Origin: Ligustrum vulgare
Lineage: Eukaryota > Streptophyta > Magnoliopsida > Lamiales > Oleaceae
Reading direction: 5' to 3'
Assembly: GCA_963555705.1 (NCBI GenBank)
Contig: OY743173.1
Location: forward strand, 2,211,501-2,275,500
DNA: 64,000 bases
Shown here: positions 24,487 through 35,045 of the stretch, in pieces
How positions within the stretch are numbered: the first letter of the stretch is position 1
Layout of the letters: each line of letters begins with the position of its first letter
Position numbers and translations under genes: made by a program
The notes under the pieces: generated by a model
Told to the model about the DNA's origin: nothing
The model's database searches: none
The model's input: the letters and a program-made list of their open reading frames with translations, nothing else

Positions 24487-25609
24487 ATGTCTGATAGAGA
24501 GGTTTCCACATCTTCATCTTCTATTGGAGACAAAAAACAGCTCGGGGATGTAAATAGAAGGAATGAACAGGGTAACAATGATATTGCAGCAATGAGGGCA
24601 CAATTTGAGATGTTTATGGCACAGATGGAGAATCGAGGTGCAGAACGTGAACAAAGACCTCGTGATCAATCTCATGATGGTTCTTGGGTTAGGGGAGGTA
24701 ATAGGCGTGAGGTTAGTATGAATGATGAGGGCATGATAAGTGAAAGTGGAAGTATATCTTTGGGAAGTATGCGAAGGAGGGATAGAGGAGATAAGTATGA
24801 GAGGAGGCATGATAGGGAGCGTCGTGATGCTAGGAGGCATCGTGAGGGTAGAGATGATGTTGATGACGACCTTGGAAAAATTAAAGTGAAAATACCGTCG
24901 TTCCAGGGTAGGAGTGATCCGGAAGCGTACTTGGATTGGGAGACAAAGGTTGAACGGCTTTTTGATTGTAATAATTATTCGGAAAAGAAGAAGGTGAAAT
25001 TAGCCGTGATTGAATTCACCGACTGCACAAATATTTGGTGGGATCAACTAGTTACGGGTAGGAGGAGGAACCTTGAGGAGCCGGTGGAGACTTGGGGTGA
25101 ATTAAAAAACCATAATGAGGAAGCGATTTGTGCCGACTCATTATTATAGGGATATTTACCAGAGGCTGCAGGGTTTGACTCAGGGATCGAGGAGTGTAGA
25201 GGATTATCACAAGGATATGGAGGTGGCGATGATTCGGGCTAACGTGGTGGAGGATCGGGAAGCAACGATGGCTAGGTTTCTGAGTGCGCTGAATAGAGAC
25301 ATTGCTAATGTCATTGAGCTGCAACATTATGTGGAGCTAGAGGATATGGTGCATATGACCGTGAAGGTGGAAAGACAGCTAAGGCGAAAGGGGGCAGCAA
25401 AACACTCACCATCTTATCCTACATCACAACTGAAGCAGGAATCCAACGTTGAACATAACCCGAAAGGGAAGGAGGAGCCTACAACGAAAGGTAAAAATAT
25501 TTCTAATTCTCAAACTACTCGGGATAGAAATATTAAATGTTTTAAGTGCTTGGGTACGGGTCATATAGCATCCCAGTGTCCAAATAGGGAAGCTAATGAT
25601 CTTACGTGA
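24487..25609 (+). pseudogene. Gypsy gag polyprotein, frameshifted
   Basis: The first frame (24487-25149) opens with a charged, low-complexity N-terminus (SDREVSTSSSSIGDKKQ, then Arg/Asp-rich RRRDRGDKYERRHDRERRD) and reaches the retrotransposon gag core (YLDWETKVERLFDC). Near 25104-25109, in an A6 run, the frame must shift to continue as RKRFVPTHYYRDIYQRLQGL and SVEDYHKDMEVAMIRA (25115-25609). It ends with a CCHC zinc knuckle, CFKCLGTGHIASQC (Cx2Cx4Hx4C). Gag forms the virus-like particle and binds the element's RNA. The single-base shift could be decay or a homopolymer sequencing error. Confidence 0.8.
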
Positions 25610-26069
25610 TAATGGTGAAATTAGTTCCGAGGATGAATTTAAGAGAATGCCTAAGTTGGTGGATGTTGGGGCTAGTAGTAGTAGTGATGAGGAAGGGCTG
25701 ACCTATGCTGTTAAAGATTCACTTGTCAATCGGTGTGTCCTTAGTGCTAGGGTCAGGGTGGATGAAATTGGTGAGTAAAGGGACAATCTCTTCCATACTA
25801 GGTGCTTAGTGGGTGAAAATGTTTGTGGTATGGTGATTGATGGGGGAAGTTGTACTAATGTGGTTAGTATCATGTTAGTTGAGAAATTGGGTTTGAGCTT
25901 GATAAAACATCCGAACCCTTATAAATTGCAATGGCTGACCGAGTCGGGAGAAATTAAGGTAAATAAACAGGCTATGGTCAATTTTACAATCGGGGGTTAT
26001 AAGGATGAGGTGGTTTGTGACGTGGTACCTATGCATGTTGGCCATATTTTGTTGGGGAGACCTTGGTAA
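25596..26069 (+). pseudogene. Gypsy aspartic protease region
   Basis: After the zinc knuckle the frame shifts again. A serine-rich linker (GASSSSDEEGLTYAVK) leads to the retropepsin-like domain with active-site motif VIDGGSCTNVVS and the conserved end CDVVPMHVGHILLGRPW, followed at once by a stop at 26067-26069. In the aspartyl protease family the D of the DxG/DGG motif is catalytic. The interrupted frames indicate it is not translated as one polyprotein in this copy. Confidence 0.8.
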
Positions 26070-26171
26070 CATGATAGGAGGGTAGTCCAAGAGGACTAAT
26101 TGAAAATAAAGAGCGAGTTTGAGGGGAAAAATAAGAGCGTTGAGGCCACGACCTCAGAAAAATGAGAGGGT

Positions 26172-26550
26172 ATGAAAATCGAAAACAATATAGTTGAGAC
26201 CACGACCTCAGAAAAAGGTGAGATTGAGAGTGAAAAGAAAAAGAAAAGAGAGTCCACCACAAAAATGAGTCTATTTGCACTTACTCACGCTAACACACCC
26301 CTCCCCAGTTCTTTAAAATCTGTTTTACAGGTACCAAAGTCAAACCATGAGCTTAAAACAGGAAAAAAACTTGTTGGCACAAATGAGCAGCCCAAAAAGC
26401 CGAGAAAGTTGAAGGAGAAAAATGGGAAGCCCAAAAGGTTGAAAGCAAGCACGAGGCATAAGCATGATCATCGAGCCCAGACAAGCATAAGGAGTTTGAA
26501 AAGCCGACCAAAATTGGATTCGAGGTCGAATCATTTTCAAGAGAGGGAGT
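26172..26550 (+). pseudogene. Polyprotein tail lacking RT-RH-INT
   Basis: A lysine/glutamate-rich linker (TSEKGEIESEKKKKRES) leads to MSLFALTHANTPLPSSLKSV. This looks like the region just before reverse transcriptase in intact gypsy elements. It then passes directly to a basic tail ending SRSNHFQEREYD, which looks like the C-terminus of a gypsy polyprotein and lies just before the polypurine tract. All of reverse transcriptase, RNase H and integrase would lie at this join. The minus-strand relative at 55658-55905 shows the same join, which argues for an inherited deletion. Confidence 0.7.
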
Positions 26551-26551
26551 A

Positions 26552-27477
26552 TGATATGATCCGGACCAGGCATCGAAGGGCGAAGTCGAGACATCGGCAA
26601 TACGACAGTGATCTACGTGAAAAACGGAGTAAGTTACATGTTGGAATCGAGCCGAGAAGACGAAAGAATCAAGTCGAGCTGAGTACACGAAATTTTTTAT
26701 GCAGAAAAGGCATTACGGCCGTAATAGAAATCCTTCACGACCGTAACTCATATAATCACGGACGTAATCAACTATCGAGGGAAAAAGACAGAATTTCAGC
26801 AGAACTAGGCTTACGACCGTAAGTCTGAAAGTTACGGCCGTAACTAATAAATCAAATTTTTGATCAGAGAGGCCATTACGGCTGTAAGAGAGTTACTCAC
26901 GGCCGTAAATGAGGAGCGGGCCAGATTTTCAGGATTTTCCAATTATTTTATTTCCTTTTGGTTTTTAGGTTATTTTCCTATTTTAGAATTTTAGTCTAAT
27001 TAGAATTCTATTTTGAGTAAATTAGATGCTAGGTTATTTTGCTTATTTATACTTCTTTCCATTCATTGTAAAAGTTGAGTTTGAGTTTATGAATTAAATT
27101 GAGAGGGGATTCTCTTGTTAAAGGTTGAGGAGTCCCTTTTGTGTTCTTCGAGAACAAATCAAACTTATCAAATATTGTGAAATATTTGTGGCATTGAACT
27201 TATCAAATATTCGCGAGAATATTTGTGGCGTTTTCAATTAGAATTTTATCAAGGAAATTGACAAATCCTTGTGGTGTTTCGAAAACCTTGGATCTCGATT
27301 CCGCATCGTCAATTTCTTGCGTCGTGAATCTTGGGTCAAGGTCCTAACGTCAATTTTATCTTTCCAGTAGTTTAATTCTTGTTTAATTTCGTGTTTAAAT
27401 CTGATCTAAATCTTTCTTAAGTTTTAATTTCGTTATTTCGCGTTGTTCGACGAGATTCCCCGACTGGGATCTCATCA
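26552..27477 (+). repeat. 3' LTR of the gag-only gypsy element
   Basis: It starts TGATATGATCCGGACC directly after the polypurine tract and ends GGGATCTCATCA. Seven palindrome-like ACGGCCGT sites lie between about 26712 and 26909. It matches the 5' LTR closely apart from two small indels and scattered, mostly C/T or G/A, changes. Confidence 0.85.
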
Positions 27478-27924
27478 GCGTGTTCTTGACGAATGAAGTT
27501 ATGTATTGTGCAACACGAAGTAGGGATGTGTCTTTGCCTAGTAAGAGGAAAATTGCTAATTAACTTTAGAATAGGGAACCTGGCCTTCAACACTCCAATA
27601 CTATGCTCGATTATGTTACGTCACGAGGAGTTTCGGTAATTGAATAACTCTTCCTTTCCTCGCAGTCTTCCTCTCCCAGTATAGTCACGTAGATGATAGC
27701 GACGTCCTCGATATGGGGCAAGAAAACCAGGAATGTTTGGGTAACAAGCATCAACTTGGTACCATTCATCTACAATTATAAAATAATACGATTTAACGTC
27801 ATATGTGAAGCATATATTCCTAAAAGATGTAGAAAGTAATATAATATACCTTCGCGTGGCATTGGAAATCTGTTTGCGGGATTTTTAACAGCATCAATGA
27901 ATACTCGAGAATCATTAGCTGTAC

Positions 27925-28827
27925 TGATGTGATCCCGGGAGGGGGTCACAACGAACACGCAGAATTAAACAAAATAAAGATAGGAAAGATCCAGATTCAG
28001 CCAAGAACACAAGATCACAATAATTAAAAATACTGGAATAAGTAAAATTGACGATAGGACCTGGACCCAACAATCACGACGCAATAAATTGACGATGCGG
28101 ATTGAAGAACCGAGGTTTTCGAAACGCCACAAGGGATGCCAAACTCCTTGATAAGTTTCTGATTGGAACGCCACAAACATTCAAGAAAATATTTGATAAG
28201 TTCTTGGAATTGTTCTTCAAGAACAAGAAAAAGGAATCCTCCTTTTCGAGAGAGAAAATTCTCACATTCATTCAATAATGTCAAAGTTGTTGTTTCATAA
28301 TGAAAAACCAAGCAATATAACGTAGAAATTGACCTAACTAGGGTTTGCCACTAATTTGGGCCCAAAACATAAAAGTAATTAATAAAAACGGAATTAAATT
28401 AACAAAACGCGAATTCTGGAAAATTAGGTGTTACGGCCGTAAAAAGGTCACTTACGGCCGTAAGTGACTTTCTGTTAGTGAGTTACGGCCGTAACAAGAA
28501 TTCTCACGGCCGTAAGTATCAATTTTGCTGAATTGCTCAATTCCACCAGAGAAGGAGTTACGGCCGTGAACTTTAGTCTTACGGCCGTAAGTAATAAAAT
28601 TCTGGAATTCTTGCTTTTGACCCGAGGGAATGTTACGGCCGTGAACAACAGACTTTACGGCCGTGAATGTGTCATTGGCCTCCAAACTTTGCCCCTTTGA
28701 TTTGGCTCGACCCCTTTGTCTTCTCGGCTCGCTTCCAACATGAAACTTGTGCCGTTTCCTGCGTAGATTACTGTCACATTGCCCATAGGTCGACTTCTCC
28801 TTTGGTCTCCTACTTCGGATCACATCA
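27925..28827 (-). mobile_element. Solo LTR, family related to the gag-only element
   Basis: It is bounded by TGATGTGATCC and its inverse GGATCACATCA and flanked by a perfect 5-bp duplication TGTAC (27920-27924 and 28828-28832). Read on the minus strand it shares the LTR landmarks of 23266-24219 (GTTTTCGAAA, CGTCAATTT, CTTGTGGCGTTTC) and carries eight TTACGGCCGTAA-type palindromes. It interrupts the Harbinger transposase inside the WEGTANDSRV block. No internal region remains, so it arose by LTR-LTR recombination. Confidence 0.85.
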
Positions 28828-29819
28828 TGTACCTTCCCAACCGGTATACACAAATGTGAACTTTATGTCGAAATCGCATGCTAGCATTACATTCTGTGTC
28901 ACATTTGTTTTCCTTCCTCGAAAAGCTGTCTGCCTCGATGCCAGTGCCCAAGCAGCCACATGTGTCCCATCAATTGCACCAATAAAATTCTTAAACTATG
29001 GATACTTTTGCAAGATGCGTTCATGCACAACCCCTGGTTCGTCAAGCGTATTAACTCAGTGCCCAACTGGCAAACAACACGTAAGACTCGCTTAAACCAC
29101 TTGTGTATTGTGTGATTTCCATGTTAAAATCTATCACCAACAATTCTGTAACGAGTATTGTGCCCTATAATCATTAGAAACATTGCTACCCCTTCCTCGA
29201 CGCTCACCTTCTTTCCATTTTTCAAGAGACCTTTTACTTTCAAAGTATCACAAAAATTTTGAAACACGTGCTTTTGCATTCGAAAATTACTGTAGCACAC
29301 ACTTGGATGACCATTTTAAATCTCATCAATGTACATCCTCCCCGTCAGCATTGATGTTCTATGAGGTGTCTTGTGGATGAAATCTGTTCCAGACAAAGCT
29401 ACTAATATCTGGCATCCCATCATGTCTGTAGATAAATTGAAATATTCCTATATGAATGAAAATATATTTTTGTCACTTGAGTCATCGGACAAACTGCACT
29501 CCAAGTCAGACATTTCCTGATCAAATCGAACATAACCATTATTCATTTTTATGGTGAATACAAAAGATTAATAAAATAAGTATTATACATAAATCAGAAT
29601 CCCAAATAGATAATAATTAATGAAACAGATGGTGAACACAAAACATTAATAAAAAAAATACTACGTACTCCAACAAGGATCCCACATCACGTTACTAAAA
29701 CATAATGTTCAAAATAAATAAATAAAGTTTTCACAACCAACAACAACAAGGATAACATAATCCTAGAACAGAATTGCTCACACAAACAGAATCCTAAATA
29801 AAATAAACTGCTAACACGA

Positions 29820-30823
29820 CTACGGGAGCTCTAGCACAAGCATCCTCCTAACTTCAGGCATCATCACAAATTGTTGCCTGAAATCTTGATCCTTGAATTC
29901 TTTCATGGTTTTCACATACATCTCATTACTTAATCCTTCCATGTTGTTTAGGATTTTCATGCAAACTGATTGAGAAAATGGATCCTGGCTACTTGCTTCA
30001 TTATCACTAGGACCAACAGATGATTTTCCTTAGAGTCGTGCAAGCTTCTCTCTGAGGTAAATCTGTCGCAGTTCACTCTCATCATTTTTTGCACTCATTA
30101 TGGACGGCCACTGCTGCATACAAGCCTCGAGCTTATCCGATTTACTGATCTTAGGTTCCTTACGACGTCGACCATGTTTTGCTATTTCATCATCATCAAT
30201 TTTTTCAGCTCGTACATGCAGGTCCTTGGTCAGAAATGCATTCTCTATTTCTCGTTCTTCGTCCTATGTAGGGGGAGGTTGAGTGGAGGCATTATCCAGT
30301 GCACCTGTTGCTGTGGTCCCGCCAAATATCTCTCCAAGTGTTTCATAATGTTGACATCCATTACTCCTAATGGTTTTGTACTCCGTCTTGTTTAGCTGCA
30401 AGAATGTAAACAAACAATGTCAACTAATATTTATATGCGCATGAAATTAAATTATATATCATGTGCTACTATGTAAGAAAGAATTGCCGTATAAAAATGT
30501 TCCCAAACTTTCTCTGGAGCATTTACTTTATTCGTATGTGGATCCCATGTGACGCCAGTATGCCCGATAATTTGAGAAAAGCACCGATGAGTAATGCGCA
30601 GAAGGTTCCATTTACCTTTTAGTCGTGCTATTCCATAATCATCATTTGTGATGCGACGCAATTCATCATTGATCTTGCCCCAATCATCGGATTTGAGGAT
30701 AGAACATTGTAATTTTCCTGCTTTCACGAAGTCATAACAAAGTTGAATAAATACAGTCTCATTTGTATCGGTCCATTGCATTGGTGTCATAGTAGAACCT
30801 TTGTGACCACCCATGTTCTTCAC
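29820..30823 (-). pseudogene. Harbinger Myb/SANT-like DNA-binding protein pseudogene
   Basis: Exon 1 (30823 to about 30452) encodes a Myb/SANT-like domain: WTDTNETVFIQLCYDFV, then WGKINDELRRITN, LKGKWNLLRITHR and GVTWDPHTNKV. A probable intron ends in TTCTTGCAG and exon 2 runs from 30395 down to the stop at 29820-29822. Exon 2 contains the C-terminal region conserved in these proteins (SVCMKILNNMEGL, YVKTMKEFKDQDFR, VRRMLVLELP). In PIF/Harbinger elements this second protein assists the transposase in nuclear entry and DNA binding. Two in-frame stops in exon 2 (PPT*DEE and ARL*GKS) show it is decayed. Confidence 0.8.
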
Positions 30824-31285
30824 GTAAATTAATTCTATGAATAATATATAACTTGTAATGAAATTTAAATAGGTAACTTGACTACTACATGACTACCTGT
30901 ATTCCTACTACTCAACATCAGCCTGGCCCAAAAATCATTTGCAAAGGTTATAAGATGATCATAATGTATAGGTTATTAATGTTCTACCTATATTCCTACT
31001 ACTCAATATCACATTCCCAAAAATCATTGGCAAAGGTCATTAGGTGATCATAATGTATAGGTTATCAATGTTCGAGCTATATTCCTACTACTCAACATCA
31101 CAATCCCAAATCTGTAAATATCAAATTTGCAAAGGTCATTAGGAGATCATGGTTGTCAATTTTCTATCTATATTTCTACTACTTTGTAATCAGCATCTCA
31201 GTAAAATCTATAAGTATAAAAATAAATCTTTATCAAATCTCTAGTTTGCTTGGTGACTCATTAGTGTAGTGAATAGATGCTACTT
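30824..31285. other. 5' flank of the Myb-like gene within Harbinger element
   Basis: Non-coding. Three direct copies of a block with CTATATTCCTACTACTCAA and CAAAGGTCATTAGGTGATCA occur at about 110-base spacing (near 30900, 30990 and 31080). Confidence 0.5.
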
Positions 31286-33715
31286 TGTAGCGACCAAGAA
31301 TTTTTCACGTAATTAAATAATTATTTTAAAATTATGAAAACCGTGCCGCTGCGATTTCCTCCATTTTTAAGTTAACGTAGCTACGTATTCGTCTAACCAA
31401 GTTGAGAAATGTAAAGTCCATTCGATTTTAATTAAATTTCGAATTTCTAAAATTTTATTATTTTATTTAAATTATTATTTTCAAAAAATCATTTTAAGTT
31501 CCAAATTACGTCAAGCTCATTTTATCAGATTCATTTTCCGACCTAGTTGAATTCGCGTATTACTTTTCTCGAATTCCGTGTATTACTTGTCTAGGTTTTC
31601 ATAACATCCTACTTCAACCTATACTACCATCAACTTCCATCAATCACATCCAATCACATACCCTATCTCTACATCACCAACCTCTTCAATTCACACTTCA
31701 ACCACTTCAGACTCCCTTTCACGACATTGGACTCAGCATCACTGGTTTCCAACCACCTCTCCACCACCTTACCATTTGAAGCATCATCATCATCACCTCG
31801 ACCAACCACTGCCAGTACTGGAGTCAAATGCAAATCACAACTCCTTCGCCACCCACACTGCCACACACAGGCACCAACCACCTAAAATGCACCAATACAC
31901 CACCCCGTCCAAAACCGCCACCACCGCCACCTCCAACTCACCTCCATCATCACCACCACAATACTCCACAACCACCATCCATTTTCGAACCAACCACCAG
32001 CCTCCACTGCCACCGAAGCCAATATCACACCTCCCAACCTAGCACCACCTATATCATCATCATCATCATCACCTACCACCCTTCATTACCATCAAACAGC
32101 CACCACACCTCCACAAATCGCCCAACCAACACAACCGAAGCCCCCACTTCCATCAAGCCACAACCGTCCAACCCAACTCCAATCTCAGCCAAAAATTAAA
32201 CCCATGAATCAAGAAGTTCAATTTCTTACCTCAATCACCGATTTTTCGCCGAAAATCCGAAAATCGCCCCACTTTGAGTCTTGGTCCCTACACCCAAAAT
32301 CTAGCCAAAATCCATTATTTTCTTCAACCACCTACGCTCACTTCTTCACCGCCTACCCTCGACGGCGATGCCACTGTTGGTGTTGCCGACGTCGTCGATC
32401 AGAGAGGGAGGGGCTCCGCCCTCCCCCGCTCTCTGTCTTCTCTCTCTAATGAGTTAGAGAGAGAGAGAGAGATAGATAGATAGATATATGTGTATATATT
32501 ATATTTTTAATTTCAAAGATTTACACTTCAGTCCCTAAGTTCCAAAGTTATTTAAATCAGTCCCTATATTTTTAAAACAATTCATGTCAGCCCTTAAGTT
32601 TTTAAATGATTTTAATCAGTCCCTTCGTTTTTAAAATCGATTATTTCAAGCCCTATAGTTTAATATTCGTTTTGAGCTTCAACCCAAGTTTTGAAAATTT
32701 ACATTTTAGTTCCCCAACTTTCAAAGTATTCATTTTAGTCCACCAACTTTCAAATCATCAATTTCTGTCTCTAAATTGTAATTCATCAATTTTAAACTAT
32801 AAATTTCAAAAGACTAATTTAACTTATTTTTTTCTAATTTGCTAGATGAGGCGTACGGAGATTTAAAGGATTGAAATCATTTCCCGTTCGACTTTGCACT
32901 CGTTGAAATTAAGGTAGACTCGCCCCTATTAATTGATTCCCTATTAATTGATTTAAATTATGATTGCATATGGATGTGTATGTTACGTGATTTATATGAA
33001 ATTTATTTCATGAAATGAGATGTGAATATATTTCTTATGAAATATTTATGTTGTTATACTTGTCATAACTTATATGCTTTCATGCATGAGAAAGAAAGAA
33101 GAAAATGTCTTGCAAGATAAATGATGATGTTATGCATAACTTATGTGTCTTATGTGCACGAGAAGAAAGAGCAACCCATACCCTATGATTGTAAAGAACT
33201 TATGATTTTTCAAAGAGAAGCCATGTGCTTTAATGCACGAGAAGAGCAACCTATGCCCTATGATTTTTAAAGAGCCTGTATTTATGTGTTCAATTATAAT
33301 GTGGATTAATTAATTGACGATGAGTCTACTGAGTATTTCTATGAAATGCTCATGTCTATTTTAACAATATTTGCAGATTTCTGAGAGGGTGACAGATGAT
33401 GGATGATTGTGGCAATAGTTATTAAATAATCGAAAAATCTTATTTTGATGATCCATATTTCTAAAATTTGGTTATTTTTTGAGATTTTCAATTATTTGAG
33501 AAATTATGGCCTTTGCCGCATGTGTTTGTATTATTAATGGCTCGATTCGTTATTTTGAATTGTTTCATAAATGCTTTCGAATTTTATCGACCATTACAGT
33601 TTATTTAATGTTGCCAAAAATGAATTTCAGTTATTTTTTCCGCTAGAATATTATTTTAAAGTTTAGACCAGAAAATGACGTGGTGAACCAGGTATTTAGA
33701 ACTCCGGGCGCTACA
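31286..33715. mobile_element. Solo LTR, 2.4 kb (TGTAGCG...CGCTACA family)
   Basis: It starts TGTAGCGACCAAGAATTTTT and ends CGGGCGCTACA, with a perfect 5-bp duplication TACTT (31281-31285 and 33716-33720). It shares layout with the LTR at 1996-5144: an opening AATTAAATAATTATTTTAAA-like stretch, a CATCACCACC-rich section, a CTCTCTCTCT tract, AGTCCCTAAGTT repeats, GAGGCGTACGGAG, GATGAGTCTACTGAGTATTT, and the end CAGAAAATGACGT. It lacks the CCACCTAAGTTCGG array. Overlapping P/T/H-rich ORFs in it are composition artefacts. Confidence 0.75.
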
Positions 33716-33720
33716 TACTT

Positions 33721-34904
33721 TGTCAAAACAAATAGTCCCATTTAGCATTAATAACTGTGCCTAAGCAAACACATTCACAACCTAGAAAATAAATGGACGA
33801 CTATAACAGAATAATTTCTACATAGGACAAAAAGAATCCCTGCCCACCCCCCATGAGGGATCAAAAACACAATAAAGCACTTTTGAAATCACATATAGCT
33901 GTAGATATAAAATTTCATGATTGAAACCATGTTGAAGGATTAAAATTGTAAGTAATGATGTATATTGCAACTAGGTTAATTAAGAATTCTACAAGTATAA
34001 AGATTCAAGAAATAATTCGCTCTACAAATGCCATATATTAAGGCAGTAGATATAATGCTAAATTCAAAAGGTCATAATACACAACATTTTTTTGGTAATA
34101 CATCAAAGAATATAAAGAAGATGATGCACAGGAATGCATTGGCATATGAATAATTAAAAATGACAATAGCAAAGACAAGGTCCAAAATAAACTCCTCCTC
34201 ACCCACTGGCTGACAACCTACACATCAAAATCTCATAACAGAAAAGGGTTACAATAATAGAACCAAAACGCACAACCTTGGTGATGTGATTCCAAAACAG
34301 AAAGCAGGGGGCGATAGCTGCGATTTCAAAATGGATAATAATAATAAAAAATAATACCTGTCAGCACTGGAAGAAAGGGACTACGGGAGCGGAGTGCAAG
34401 CTTATGTAGTGAAGAGTTGGATTGCAGGACCGTGGTGTTTTTTAACGGGGAAGGAGAGGAGAGGAGACGGGAGGGGAGGGGAGGGGAGGAGAGGAGAGGT
34501 TGCGGCTGCGTTTCTTAATGCCGGGGAGGAGAGGGGACTGGTTTGGTTTTCTTTAGGTTTAGGTTAAAGTTGAAATCGAACAAAACAAAAAGAAAAAAAA
34601 AAAAGTCAGAGAGAGTTGCAATGGCTGAGGCTCGAACCAGTGACCTGCCTTCTAATCAGGTTGCGTTTGTCCAGTTGAGCTGGCCCTACTCTTACTAAAA
34701 GGTTGCATTTTCCGCGTTTTGAAGTATTAAGTTGGTTTGCATTAAAAACACACAAAACGATGTATTCAGCATTTCCTATTTTGTGTGTAAAATTTTCTCT
34801 TATTTTGTAAAATTTATTTTGGAAAACATTAAAGAGAACGCGTTTTTAATATTTTCGAAAATAAAAATAGAAAATGACTACAAAACAGTAAAGAGAATAG
34901 GGGC
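33721..34904. other. Terminal non-coding part of the Harbinger element
   Basis: No coding sequence. It contains a purine-rich GGGGAGGAGAGGAGA tract (about 34450-34535) and a tRNA-like relic (34610-34690) before the putative terminal repeat ending at 34904. Confidence 0.5.
34610..34690 (-). other. tRNA-like relic (A and B boxes)
   Basis: On the minus strand AGCTCAACTGG resembles a pol III A box and, about 35 bases on, GGTTCGAGCC matches a B box. Between them ACCTG...CAGGT could form an anticodon-like stem with a 9-base loop. The D stem does not close, so this is not a functional tRNA. A tRNA-derived SINE head or tRNA pseudogene is the likely reading. Confidence 0.45.
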
Positions 34905-34907
34905 TTA

Positions 34908-35045
34908 GCCTCTGTTTAATAAACATGTTAAAACATCTCAATTCTTCAAACCATTTTTTAACTATACATATTTTATCTCTCAAATTTTTAACCAAATATT
35001 TTACCTAGAAAATATAAAAAAACGTGTTTTTAAATATAAAAAGTT
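34908..35045. mobile_element. Short MITE, GCCTCTGTTTGG family, right end lost
   Basis: Left end GCCTCTGTTTAATAAACATG, interior CCATTTTTTAACTATACATA, TTTTAACCAAATATTTTACC and AGAAAATATAAAAAAACGTG. The opposite terminal repeat is missing. It directly abuts the presumed right end of the Harbinger element. Confidence 0.5.

Larger units (their letters stand above)
23266..27477 (+). mobile_element. Gag-only Ty3/gypsy LTR retrotransposon (TR-GAG-like)
   Basis: Two direct LTRs (23266-24219 and 26552-27477) flank a 2.3-kb interior. The order is LTR, tRNA-iMet-type PBS, gag with zinc knuckle, aspartic protease, a short polyprotein C-terminal tail, a polypurine tract (AAGAGAGGGAGTA, 26539-26551), LTR. 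Reverse transcriptase, RNase H and integrase are absent. The flanking 5-mers GTGTG (23261-23265) and GCGTG (27478-27482) differ by one transition and are probably the target duplication. The element lies inside the Harbinger transposase, whose C-terminal piece resumes at 23265. A minus-strand relative lacks the same pol region (54805-56343), so the family is probably non-autonomous. Confidence 0.8.
23082..29546 (-). pseudogene. PIF/Harbinger DDE transposase pseudogene, in three pieces
   Basis: Minus-strand pieces join to one transposase. Piece 1 (29546-28833) has an acidic start (MNNGYVRFDQEMSD), an N-terminal helix-turn-helix-like region (FRMQKHVFQNFCDTLK, then VEEGVAMFL), and the start of the catalytic core (GAIDGTHVAAWA). 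Piece 2 (27924-27483) has TANDSRVFIDAV, a short intron with GT-AG ends (27770-27849), then the YQVDACYPN and GFLAPYRGRRYHL blocks, and ends in the CCTIHNFIR motif. Piece 3 (23265-23082) is the C-terminal end with MWSDY. In-frame stops (for example DEI*NGHP and GDRF*HG) and the two LTR insertions inactivate it. The insertions lie exactly between WEGT and ANDSRV, and just after NFIRQEH. Confidence 0.85.
22688..34904 (-). mobile_element. PIF/Harbinger transposon, decayed, split by three LTR insertions
   Basis: Both gene types of an autonomous PIF/Harbinger element are present on the minus strand: a DDE transposase (pieces from 29546 down to 23082) and a Myb/SANT-like protein (30823 to 29820). 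Candidate ends are GGTGGTGTTCTGTTTA at 22688 and, read on the other strand, GCCCCTATTCTCTTTA ending at 34904. They share TTCTNTTTA, CATTTTC and GAAAATATT words and are flanked by TTA on both sides (22685-22687 and 34905-34907). Removing the three LTR insertions and their duplications leaves about 4.7 kb, typical of the superfamily. Gene content is secure; the exact ends are less so because the terminal repeats are imperfect. Confidence 0.75.

Noticed and set aside
28452..28853. A 133-codon minus-strand ORF
   Set aside because: The repeated YGR/HGRN residues are translations of the TTACGGCCGTAA palindromes in the LTR; similar products appear in other LTR copies.
31776..32199. Overlapping P/T/H-rich ORFs
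   Set aside because: They arise from CCACCACC/CATCATCAT composition inside the 2.4-kb solo LTR and occur in two frames at once.
34610..34690. Functional tRNA gene on the minus strand
   Set aside because: A and B boxes are recognisable but the D stem does not close and the anticodon loop would have nine bases; kept only as a tRNA-like relic.
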